6,066 nt of DNA from Ignavibacteriota bacterium (GTDB lineage Bacteria > Bacteroidota > Ignavibacteria > Tepidaquicellales > Tepidaquicellaceae). The stretch lies in assembly GCA_003135995.1 (NCBI GenBank), contig PNBM01000087.1, positions 3,355 to 9,420 of the forward strand, in the 5' to 3' direction. The translations under genes and the position numbers were made by a program. The notes under the pieces are model-generated. The model was given only the letters and a program-made list of their open reading frames with translations. It had not been told where the DNA came from and made no database searches. Of the stretch, positions 1-5,375 are shown piece by piece. The first letter of the stretch is position 1. Each line of letters starts with the position of its first letter.

Positions 1-173
1 GAAATAAGTTCACCGTGCTGCCTTCCGTCCCTTCCGACTACAATTTTTTTTGATTTGGATTTTTTCCTGCAATAAGCTGCAAATGCAGACGTAAACTTCA
101 AAATATTTTCAGGAGTCAGATTATCTCCAATTATTCCCCTTATACCCGAAACAGAAACTATTATATCAGACAT
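1..173 (-). CDS. Phosphoglucomutase/phosphomannomutase family protein (GlmM-like), N-terminal part, cut by window edge
   Basis: Only the first 57 codons are in the window; the gene continues past the left edge. It starts at ATG (171-173). The peptide begins MSDIIVSVSGIRGIIGDNLTPE (split: MSDIIVSVSGIRG, then IIGDNLTPE) and reaches KIVVGRDGR near residues 43-51. The SGIRG turn, the LTPE helix start and the VGRD strand are the N-terminal hallmarks of the alpha-D-phosphohexomutase superfamily. These enzymes move phosphate between C1 and C6 of a hexose or hexosamine through a phosphoserine; that serine and the sugar-specificity loop lie outside the window. Family members with SGIRG in place of the TDGIRG of E. 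coli GlmM are often annotated as phosphoglucosamine mutase in FCB bacteria. The GlmU-like uridylyltransferase 51 nt upstream favours glucosamine-6-P to glucosamine-1-P conversion, but that is inferred from context. A weak purine stretch (AAAAGAG) precedes the start. Family assignment is secure; substrate is not. Confidence 0.85.
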   Translation of the reverse strand, partial: MSDIIVSVSGIRGIIGDNLTPENILKFTSAFAAYCRKKSKSKKIVVGRDGRQHGELI

Positions 174-188
174 GCTCTTTTCAAGTTT

Positions 189-216
189 TAAATGTTAAAT
201 GGTAAATGTTAAATTA
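189..216. repeat. Heptanucleotide tandem repeat, four units (TAAATGK type)
   Basis: Read on the plus strand, the gap between the GlmU-like gene and the phosphomutase contains four consecutive 7-nt units: TAAATGT, TAAATGG, TAAATGT, TAAATTA. Equivalently, the 12-mer TAAATGTTAAAT occurs at 189-200 and again at 203-214. The array takes up about half of the 51-nt gap and ends 15 nt before the phosphomutase start codon, so it would lie in its untranslated leader. It has no obvious hairpin capacity. A heptamer-based element also sits in the tsaB-accD gap, which suggests a genome-wide short tandem repeat family. That link is an inference from two sites. Confidence 0.6.
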
Positions 217-224
217 TTTATTTT

Positions 225-980
225 CTATTTTTTATTATTTATAAGAACTGACATTTGTTCGAGCTGTTCGACAGTGTTAATCCCTGCGATTTCAATATTA
301 TTCTTTACAGGAATCGCTCCAATCGATACTTTATTTTCTTTAAAATAACGAAATATATCGGTAAGATAATATTCTCCCTGTGCATTATCCGTATCGAGAG
401 TTTTAATTGCCTCAAACAGTAATTTACTATCGATAATATAAATTCCGGAATTTATTTCTTTAATTTTTTTGATTTCATCGGCAGCGTCTTTCTCTTCTGT
501 GATATCAATAAAATTCCCGTTACCATCTCTTATTATTCTTCCATAGCCATACGGGTCGCTTAAGATTGCGGAAAGCAGACTTGCTTTAAAATTATTATTT
601 TTATGGAATGCTAAAAAATTTGCAACGGTTTCGTATCTTAGCAGGGGCACATCGCCCGATAATATTAAAACATCACCGTCAAAATTTTTTAACGAATCAT
701 AGGTTTGCACAATTGCGTGTCCTGTGCCGAGCTGCTGGTCCTGATGGGCAAAACTTATTTTTGATATATCATTTTCATATTTCAGATTAATGAAATCAAT
801 AACGCTTTGTTTTTGATGTCCGACAATTAAAACAACTTTTTCGGATTCAATTTTTAAAGCAAGGTTAACGACGTACTCGATTAAGGGAGTTCCCGCGAGT
901 TCGAACATCACCTTCGATTTGTCCGGATTTTTCATTCTCTTACCTTTTCCGGCAGCTAAAATAACTGTGGCAAGTTTCAA
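225..980 (-). CDS. Single-domain GlmU-type uridylyltransferase (N-acetylglucosamine-1-phosphate uridylyltransferase domain only)
   Basis: This 251-residue protein matches the N-terminal pyrophosphorylase half of GlmU, which makes UDP-GlcNAc from GlcNAc-1-P and UTP in the cytoplasm. Visible motifs, in order: the nucleotide-binding loop LAAGKGKRM (8-16) with R15; K23 in SKVMFELAG; QLGTGHA (83-89); the metal-binding aspartate D110 in LSGDVP; GYGRI (144-148); EEKDA (162-166); INSG (176-179); NAQGEYYLTD (199-208); and GIN (233-235), where GlmU has its second metal ligand. It stops right after the linker helix. Bifunctional GlmU is about 450-460 residues, with a left-handed beta-helix acetyltransferase that is absent here, and the 51-nt gap that follows is too short for a remnant. 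The start must be TTG (978-980): in-frame stops lie two and three codons upstream, and the next Met is residue 16, inside the catalytic loop. The phosphomutase downstream fits a UDP-GlcNAc role. Another sugar-1-phosphate substrate is possible, but the NAQGEYYLTD and EEKDA wording is strongly GlmU-like. Confidence 0.87.
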   Translation of the reverse strand: MKLATVILAAGKGKRMKNPDKSKVMFELAGTPLIEYVVNLALKIESEKVVLIVGHQKQSVIDFINLKYENDISKISFAHQDQQLGTGHAIVQTYDSLKNFDGDVLILSGDVPLLRYETVANFLAFHKNNNFKASLLSAILSDPYGYGRIIRDGNGNFIDITEEKDAADEIKKIKEINSGIYIIDSKLLFEAIKTLDTDNAQGEYYLTDIFRYFKENKVSIGAIPVKNNIEIAGINTVEQLEQMSVLINNKK

Positions 981-1035
981 ATTTTATTAATTGAAAAGTT
1001 TTTGGAAAATTAATTTAGAAAAAGAAGTAATGATA

Positions 1036-1398
1036 TTAAGTTTTTTTCAAAACCTTGACTTTGTTGTGTTTATCAACAAATATTTTCCTGGGTTTAAAAT
1101 TTTTTAATTCATCGTCATTATAAGAGCCATACGAAATTATGATAATTTCATCACCTTTAGTACCAAGACGTGCAGCGGGACCATTTAAACAAACGATACC
1201 GCTATTCCGCTTTCCCGGAATTAAATATGTTTCGAATCTTTCGCCATTATTAACGTTAACTACCTGAACTTTTTCGTACGCAAGCATATCCGCAGCATCC
1301 ATTAAAGCAGTATCGAGTGTAAGACTTCCTTCATAATAAAGCTCAGCCTCGGTCACCGTTGCCCTGTGTATTTTAGATTTGCACATTATTCTTCTCAT
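1036..1398 (-). CDS. panD: Aspartate 1-decarboxylase (pyruvoyl-dependent), proenzyme
   Basis: PanD converts L-aspartate to beta-alanine, the amine half of pantothenate, in the cytoplasm. The 120-residue protein has the usual length and aligns from its first residue with E. coli PanD ([12 protein letters not shown] here, MIRTMLQGKLHR there), so the ATG at 1396-1398 is the right start. The self-cleavage site is intact: YEGS at residues 22-25, with cleavage expected between G24 and S25, S25 becoming the pyruvoyl cofactor. Also visible are K9, H11, the R54/T57/Y58 active-site set in NGERFETY, and the N72-G73 turn. The C-terminal tail ([12 protein letters not shown]) is slightly extended and basic. 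The gene follows panC by 14 nt on the same strand, the common panC-panD pairing, so the product feeds the ligase encoded next door. No PanZ/PanM-type maturation factor is present in the window. No strong ribosome binding site is seen. Confidence 0.97.
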   Translation of the reverse strand: MRRIMCKSKIHRATVTEAELYYEGSLTLDTALMDAADMLAYEKVQVVNVNNGERFETYLIPGKRNSGIVCLNGPAARLGTKGDEIIIISYGSYNDDELKNFKPRKIFVDKHNKVKVLKKT

Positions 1399-1412
1399 AT
1401 TGGAATCTTTAT

Positions 1413-2273
1413 TTATTTCTTAAATAAAATATTATCTATAAGCCTTGTTTTACCCATATATGCGGCCAGAGAAATTAATACCTCGCCGTTATAATTTTTA
1501 ATATCTTTTATATCTTCCAAAAGATTATTATCTGTGATTGCAATATATTGTAACGAAGATTCGGGAGTTTTCGTTTCGATAATATTTTTCACAGATTGTT
1601 TCACAACATTCATATCTTCAATTTTGTCTTCGAGTATCATTTTCTTTGCTTCGTTTAAGACAAAATTAAACACGGATGCCTTATCTTTTTCATCCTTACT
1701 CAGGTACATATTTCTTGAACTCATCGCAAGTCCGTTTTCTTCCCTTACTGTATCACAAATTCTAAGATTTACATCGATATTTAAATCCAGAATCATTTTT
1801 TTTAAAACTGCCGCCTGCTGGGCATCTTTCTGACCTAAATAAATATTATGAGGCTTAGTGATATTCAACAATTTTAATACAATAGTAGTAACGCCTTTAA
1901 AATGTCCCGGTCTGAACATACCTTCAAGCTTATCGGATAGTACATTTACATTTACATAAGTAAAATAATTTTCGGGAAACATCGTATCTGCATCCGGATA
2001 AAAGACATAATCACAACCGCTGCTTTTGCATAAATGATAATCTCTCAAAAAATCTCTCGGATAGTCTTTAAAATCCTCACCCGGAAGAAACTGCGTCGGA
2101 TTTACGAAAATACTCGTAAACACGATATCGCATTCATCTTTAGCTTTAATTATCAAAGAAAGATGTCCTTCGTGAAGAAATCCCATAGTCGGAACGAAAC
2201 CGATTTTTTTCCCTATCCGTCTATAATATTCGGATATGCTTTGCATAGCCGAAATTTCTTTAATAATTTTCAT
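1413..2273 (-). CDS. panC: Pantothenate synthetase (pantoate--beta-alanine ligase)
   Basis: PanC joins pantoate and beta-alanine, using ATP through a pantoyl-adenylate, to give pantothenate. The 286-residue protein has the typical family length. In order it shows [10 protein letters not shown] (28-37), containing the HxGH-type nucleotide-binding motif (H34, H37); FVNPTQF (56-62), a pantoate-binding stretch; FRPGHFKGV (120-128); GQKDAQQ (147-153); GLAMSSRN (181-188), the KMSKS-like loop that closes over ATP; and a C-terminal [12 protein letters not shown] segment. All expected motifs are intact. ATG at 2271-2273 is the natural start, since [11 protein letters not shown] leads straight into the first strand. 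The gap after accD is only 6 nt, so co-transcription and possibly translational coupling with accD are likely. PanB and PanE, which supply pantoate, are not encoded here. Confidence 0.97.
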   Translation of the reverse strand: MKIIKEISAMQSISEYYRRIGKKIGFVPTMGFLHEGHLSLIIKAKDECDIVFTSIFVNPTQFLPGEDFKDYPRDFLRDYHLCKSSGCDYVFYPDADTMFPENYFTYVNVNVLSDKLEGMFRPGHFKGVTTIVLKLLNITKPHNIYLGQKDAQQAAVLKKMILDLNIDVNLRICDTVREENGLAMSSRNMYLSKDEKDKASVFNFVLNEAKKMILEDKIEDMNVVKQSVKNIIETKTPESSLQYIAITDNNLLEDIKDIKNYNGEVLISLAAYMGKTRLIDNILFKK

Positions 2274-2279
2274 CTTATA

Positions 2280-3137
2280 TTAATTTTTTCCGGGATTTTT
2301 TTGTAAAAGATGTTTTAACAGTTGTGTTAATTTATCTTTCATATCTCTTCTATCAACTATAATATCGAGGAAACCATGTTCGAGAACAAATTCAGACCTC
2401 TGGAATCCTTTGGGTAAATCTTTACCTGTAGCCTGTTTAATGACTCTCGGACCCGCAAAACCAATAAGTGCATTCGGTTCTGCCATGTTAATATCACCCT
2501 GCATAGAGAAAGAAGCACTCGCGCCCCCCGTGGTGGGATTTGTAATAACAGATATATAAGGAATTTTTTCTTCAGCAAGTTTTGCAAGTCTTGCACTTGT
2601 TTTTGCAAGCTGCATAAGAGAAATTCCACCTTCCATCATTCTCGCGCCTCCGCTTTCGGAAACTATAATAAACGGATGACCGGATTTCAGACACCTGTCT
2701 ACCGCACGGCAAATTTTTTCACCGACAACGCTTCCCATGCTTCCGCCTATAAAAGCAAAATCCATCACGCACATTACAACAGGGATGGAATTTATTTCGC
2801 CCGTTCCCGTTCTTATTGCATCAAATAAATTCGTTTTTTTTATTGTCTCATCGATTCTTCTGTCGTAGGGTTTTGTATCTACGAATTTCAGGGGGTCAAC
2901 CGAACGAATTTTTTTATCTAATTCTTTAAAAGTGCCTTCATCGAACAATAAATTAAAGTATTCTTCGCTGCCGATTCTAAAATGAAAATTACATTTAGTA
3001 CAGATAAATTTGTTGGCCTCCCATTGTTTTTTGTGCAACAATTCACCACATTCGTCGCACTTAATCCAATTGCCATCAGGAACATCTTTTTTCGTATCTG
3101 TTTTAATATTTTCCTGAGATCGTTTAAACCATGCCAT
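2280..3137 (-). CDS. accD: Acetyl-CoA carboxylase carboxyltransferase subunit beta
   Basis: AccD is the zinc-containing beta subunit of the carboxyltransferase that moves CO2 from carboxybiotin to acetyl-CoA, making malonyl-CoA for fatty acid synthesis. It works with AccA, which is not in this window. I place the start at ATG 3135-3137, giving 285 residues that begin MAWFKRSQENIK, matching the usual AccD N-terminus. The frame is open a further 23 codons upstream to an ATG at 3204-3206, but those codons would translate the intergenic hairpin and have no counterpart in the family. Visible features: a zinc ribbon C27-x2-C30-x15-C46-x2-C49; the core from about residue 104; ESGGARMMEG (161-170) and TTGGASASF (202-210), the oxyanion-forming and acyl-CoA-binding segments; GFAGPRVI (226-233); and LEHGFLDIIVDRR near 252-264. 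The gene is full length and intact. The following gene, panC, starts 6 nt downstream, placing CoA precursor and malonyl-CoA synthesis side by side. Confidence 0.97.
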   Translation of the reverse strand: MAWFKRSQENIKTDTKKDVPDGNWIKCDECGELLHKKQWEANKFICTKCNFHFRIGSEEYFNLLFDEGTFKELDKKIRSVDPLKFVDTKPYDRRIDETIKKTNLFDAIRTGTGEINSIPVVMCVMDFAFIGGSMGSVVGEKICRAVDRCLKSGHPFIIVSESGGARMMEGGISLMQLAKTSARLAKLAEEKIPYISVITNPTTGGASASFSMQGDINMAEPNALIGFAGPRVIKQATGKDLPKGFQRSEFVLEHGFLDIIVDRRDMKDKLTQLLKHLLQKNPGKN

Positions 3138-3165
3138 AATATTAGTTTTAAAATTTATAAAATTT

Positions 3166-3206
3166 GTGAATAGTGAATTGTTAAGATTTAACAATTCACG
3201 AATCAC
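3166..3206 (-). repeat. Long inverted repeat in the tsaB-accD gap, abutting the tsaB stop codon
   Basis: The core is a perfect 12-bp inverted repeat, GTGAATTGTTAA (3173-3184) and TTAACAATTCAC (3188-3199), closed by a 3-nt GAT loop. A further 7-nt block on each side (GTGAATA at 3166-3172, GAATCAC at 3200-3206) extends it to 19 bp with 2 mismatches. Each arm is built of 7-nt units related to GTGAATW. On the transcribed minus strand the hairpin starts immediately after the tsaB TAA and ends 28 nt before the accD ATG. No uninterrupted T-run follows it on that strand, so it is not a textbook intrinsic terminator. It could be an attenuating or mRNA-processing hairpin, a partial terminator, or a dispersed repeat. 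A T7 run does follow it on the plus strand (in 3210-3216), but no plus-strand gene lies nearby. Confidence 0.75.
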
Positions 3207-3863
3207 TTATTTTTTTACAGGCTTCAAAGGAACAAATGTTTTCATATAAAACGGTTCCGAAAGCCGGTAATCTGCAAACTTGTCTTCTCCAATATATTTT
3301 AAAGACAGTTCATATTGAGAACGAATGTTTGAAAAACCGGAAACATTAATAATATCCGATCCAGCAGGAAAATCAAATTCGTTTTTTTCATTAATAATAT
3401 ATTTCTTATTCCCGGATATATCGAGAATTCCCGTCGAATATTCCGAAACTCTTTTTAATTCCTTATTTTCATAAATATAATCTGCGGAATAAAATTCCAT
3501 GCTTTTGGAATTTGAAAAGACGAGTGAAGTGAAAACCTCACCATCCTTAAGATCCTTACATTTATTTGCAATTATATCCAGAGTAGAAATTTCCAGCAAT
3601 TTACATTTCAAAGCAAAACAAATCCCTTTTGCAATTGCCGAACCGATTCTTAAACCAGTAAATGAGCCCGGACCATTTGATAAACTTACGACATCGATAT
3701 CTTTAAAATCGATGTGCTTTTCATCAAAAATTTCTTTAATCATATAAATTAACGAATCTGCATTATTTTCACTATCCAATTCTTTTAATACAACAATTTC
3801 GTCGTTGACCGCGTATCCAAACTCTATTTTCTTTGAGGAGCTTTCGATGAGTAATATATTCAT
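3207..3863 (-). CDS. tsaB: tRNA threonylcarbamoyladenosine biosynthesis protein TsaB
   Basis: TsaB is the non-catalytic ASKHA-fold partner of TsaD. With TsaE it completes t6A at position 37 of ANN-decoding tRNAs, in the cytoplasm. The 218-residue protein is close to the family's usual 220-235. The diagnostic motif NGPGSFTGLRIG (63-74) is intact and is followed by the conserved helix AIAKGICFALKCKLLEISTLD. The N-terminus NILLIESSS corresponds to the usual LxIDTS strand with conservative changes. The C-terminus ends in the expected EPFYMKTFVP block. The family's frequent HSExLxPxI helix is degenerate here (ADSLIYMIKEI, about 35-45), and the central part is lysine-rich and diverged. ATG at 3861-3863 follows the tsaE TGA with a single nucleotide between, indicating translational coupling. 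TsaD and TsaC are not in the window. Confidence 0.93.
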   Translation of the reverse strand: MNILLIESSSKKIEFGYAVNDEIVVLKELDSENNADSLIYMIKEIFDEKHIDFKDIDVVSLSNGPGSFTGLRIGSAIAKGICFALKCKLLEISTLDIIANKCKDLKDGEVFTSLVFSNSKSMEFYSADYIYENKELKRVSEYSTGILDISGNKKYIINEKNEFDFPAGSDIINVSGFSNIRSQYELSLKYIGEDKFADYRLSEPFYMKTFVPLKPVKK

Positions 3864-3864
3864 A

Positions 3865-4302
3865 TCAAATTTTAATTATTCTGTCATTTTTGCTGTTTCC
3901 GTGCTCAAAATGAACAATTTTCATGTTTAAATCCGCATTATCCATAAGAATTTCGCACCATTCTATTAAACAAATTGAAGAATTTCCGATATATTCACTA
4001 AATCCGATTGTTTCCAGTTCTTCTTTAAATTTAATTCTGTACAGGTCGAAATGATGAATTGAGACACTTTTGAAATTATGCGGCAAATAACCTTTATATT
4101 CATTAACAATTAAAAACGTAGGGCTGTTCACAACCTCTTTTACATTGAAAAATTCACAGATACCCTTAACGAATTGAGTTTTTCCGCTGCCTAATTCGCC
4201 TTTCAGACCTATGACGTCACCCGGATTTATACTTCCGGCATATTTCTTTCCTGCTTTTATTGTATCTTTATAGCTCTTTGAAAAAATAATTTTGTTTTTC
4301 AA
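3865..4302 (-). CDS. tsaE: tRNA threonylcarbamoyladenosine biosynthesis ATPase TsaE
   Basis: TsaE is the small P-loop ATPase that drives turnover of the TsaB-TsaD complex in t6A synthesis. The 145-residue length is typical. Motifs in order: Walker A GELGSGKT (35-42) followed by QFVKGI; NSPTFLIVNEY (59-69), the family-specific switch-like segment; HFDLYRI (84-90); the EELETIGFSEYI helix; and IEWCE (113-117), matching the conserved IEWxE. The start codon must be TTG (4300-4302): an in-frame TGA lies two codons upstream and no Met occurs in the first 110 residues after the start. The gene leads the minus-strand gene set and is joined to tsaB by a 1-nt gap. It is preceded by a leader with a terminator-like hairpin ending 12 nt before the start codon, so its expression may be tuned there. 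Confidence 0.94.
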   Translation of the reverse strand: MKNKIIFSKSYKDTIKAGKKYAGSINPGDVIGLKGELGSGKTQFVKGICEFFNVKEVVNSPTFLIVNEYKGYLPHNFKSVSIHHFDLYRIKFKEELETIGFSEYIGNSSICLIEWCEILMDNADLNMKIVHFEHGNSKNDRIIKI

Positions 4303-4314
4303 TAATCACGGATT

Positions 4315-4346
4315 AAATAATAAAAACGCAGTTTCTTATACTGCGT
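4315..4346 (-). terminator. Terminator-like hairpin with T-rich tail in the tsaE leader
   Basis: On the minus strand, ACGCAGT (4346-4340), a 7-nt loop and ACTGCGT (4332-4326) form a perfect 7-bp stem with four G/C pairs. A T-rich tail, TTTTTATTATTT counting the last stem base, follows at 4326-4315. This is a good intrinsic-terminator shape for such AT-rich DNA. Its position is odd: the next gene upstream is divergent, so no minus-strand coding gene needs terminating here, and the tail ends only 12 nt before the tsaE start codon. Possible roles are leader attenuation of the tsaE gene set, the end of an unseen small RNA, or a relic of a lost gene. Confidence 0.5.
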
Positions 4347-4430
4347 CGGTATTACTTAAAATTAATGATTCGAGATTTAAGAAAAAAGTATTTAAAATAA
4401 AATTTAATGAAATTAGTAAATAATATGCTA

Positions 4431-4459
4431 ATCTTACCTGATTTATTCTTGCAACTCAA
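4431..4459 (-). promoter_or_regulatory. Candidate sigma-70-like promoter for the tsaE gene set
   Basis: On the minus strand, TTGAGT (4459-4454) and TAAGAT (4436-4431) are separated by exactly 17 nt; each hexamer matches 4 of 6 consensus positions. Transcription would start near 4424 and leave a leader of about 120 nt before tsaE, containing the terminator-like hairpin. If the organism uses the Bacteroidota -33/-7 promoter type instead, this match may be chance. Confidence 0.3.
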
Positions 4460-4479
4460 TTTTTCTTTTCATAAATTTC

Positions 4480-4502
4480 TTTAAGTTACCGATTGACTTA
4501 AA
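4480..4502. promoter_or_regulatory. Small inverted repeat in front of the histidine kinase, possible operator
   Basis: TTTAAGT (4480-4486) and ACTTAAA (4496-4502) are perfect 7-bp inverted arms around a 9-nt spacer. The right arm overlaps the candidate -35 element of the kinase promoter, where a regulator such as the neighbouring LuxR-type protein could bind for autoregulation. The arms are AT-rich, so chance occurrence is quite possible. Confidence 0.25.
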
Positions 4503-4521
4503 TTTCAAACAAAATTATTCA
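4493..4521 (+). promoter_or_regulatory. Candidate promoter of the two-component operon, implying a leaderless mRNA
   Basis: TTGACT (4493-4498, 5 of 6 consensus positions) and TATTCA (4516-4521) lie 17 nt apart. Only 4 nt separate the -10-like element from the kinase ATG at 4526, so transcription would begin at or within the start codon. This agrees with the absence of any purine-rich ribosome binding site before that ATG. The -10 match is only moderate. Confidence 0.3.
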
Positions 4522-4525
4522 ATTT

Positions 4526-5374
4526 ATGAGTAAAACTGCTTATCGCTGGATTATCATTTTTGTTGTTTTATTGTTATTCATAGATTTTTTTTATCAGGTT
4601 ATACATTCAAATGTACCATTCTGGAGCACGGACTGGTTTTGGTGGCGTGTCATGTTTATATTACTTATGGCTGCATTCGTTCTGACTTATTATATGTTTA
4701 TGTATTTTAAAAAAGCGGAGATAGAAAAATACAATTTTATAAAAAATCTGATTGAACAACAGGACATTGGTTATAGAAAAATTGCTGCAGAGTTACATGA
4801 CGGACTCGGACAGGATTTGATAGTATTAAACAATAAAGTGCTTCAAATTTCAAATTCTCATCCCGAAAATGTTGATTTAGCAATTGATTTAAAAGACCTC
4901 AGTGTTCTGATTTCTGATTCAGTTGAAGAGGTCAGACAAATTTCTTCCGGTTTGTATCCGCATCAGATTGAAAAGCTCGGTCTTAGCAGGGCGCTGGAAT
5001 CCATGCTCGATAAAGCTTTCCGCTCTTCAAATATAAACGCAGATATTGTGATTGGAAATGTAGATAACCTGCTTAATATCAATAACGAAATAAATTTTTA
5101 CAGAATAATTCAGGAATGCATTAATAATATTTTGAAACATTCAGAAGCTACAGATGCAGTTATTAAAATAAAATGTTCAGTCGGAGAAATCATATCGGAA
5201 ATACGGGATAACGGAATTGGATTTCAGTTCGATAACAAATCAATCAAAAATATCACCGGATTCGGATTAAGTAACATAAAGCACAGAGTACTGCTTGCCG
5301 GTGGATATTTTAATATAGACACAAAGACGGGTAAAGGAACGAAGATAAATATTCGTTTACCAATAAAAGACTAA
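4526..5374 (+). CDS. Two-component sensor histidine kinase, HisKA_3 (NarX/DesK/LiaS) class, short-loop membrane type
   Basis: This 282-residue kinase should autophosphorylate and pass phosphate to the regulator encoded 1 nt downstream. Two membrane helices are visible at about residues 8-26 and 41-60, joined by a loop of about 14 residues rich in Trp (FWSTDWFWW spans 32-40). No PAS, GAF or HAMP domain is present. A short connecting helix (62-82) leads to the HisKA_3 H-box KIAAELHDGLGQD (85-97), with H91 as the phosphoacceptor. SSGLYPHQIEKLGL (140-153) is the conserved second dimerization helix region. The HATPase_c domain has its N-box E197-x3-N201, DNGIG (228-232) and GFGLSNI (245-251), then the terminal GKGTKINIRLPI strand. 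All catalytic motifs are intact. Such minimal sensors resemble intramembrane-sensing kinases of envelope-stress systems, or may depend on a membrane partner; the stimulus cannot be read from sequence. ATG at 4526 is chosen because the first helix follows directly and the next Met is residue 43, inside the second helix. Confidence 0.93.
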   Translation: MSKTAYRWIIIFVVLLLFIDFFYQVIHSNVPFWSTDWFWWRVMFILLMAAFVLTYYMFMYFKKAEIEKYNFIKNLIEQQDIGYRKIAAELHDGLGQDLIVLNNKVLQISNSHPENVDLAIDLKDLSVLISDSVEEVRQISSGLYPHQIEKLGLSRALESMLDKAFRSSNINADIVIGNVDNLLNINNEINFYRIIQECINNILKHSEATDAVIKIKCSVGEIISEIRDNGIGFQFDNKSIKNITGFGLSNIKHRVLLAGGYFNIDTKTGKGTKINIRLPIKD

Positions 5375-5375
5375 A

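Noticed and set aside
986..1014. ATTAATT/AATTAAT inverted arms in the panD to GlmU-like gap, as a terminator
   Set aside because: The stem is entirely A/T with a loop of about 16 nt, too weak to support a structural claim.
1534..1833. Plus-strand open frame inside panC, and similar frames inside the GlmU-like gene, accD, tsaB and the regulator gene
   Set aside because: They lie opposite or out of frame with well-supported genes and have low-complexity, Phe/Ser/Ile-rich translations with no recognisable domain.
4443..4472. Nine-codon minus-strand ORF (MKRKIELQE) in the divergent region, as a leader peptide
   Set aside because: It lies upstream of the proposed tsaE transcription start, has no ribosome binding site and no run of regulatory codons; an ORF this short is expected by chance.
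4510..4517. TAATTTTG on the minus strand, matching the Bacteroidota -7 box TAnnTTTG
   Set aside because: No TTTG -33 box sits 19-21 nt upstream on that strand, and the motif is likely by chance in such AT-rich DNA.
4303..4525. tRNA or other structured RNA gene in the divergent region
   Set aside because: The stretch is very AT-rich with no cloverleaf arms or tRNA consensus boxes; only the short hairpins listed are visible.
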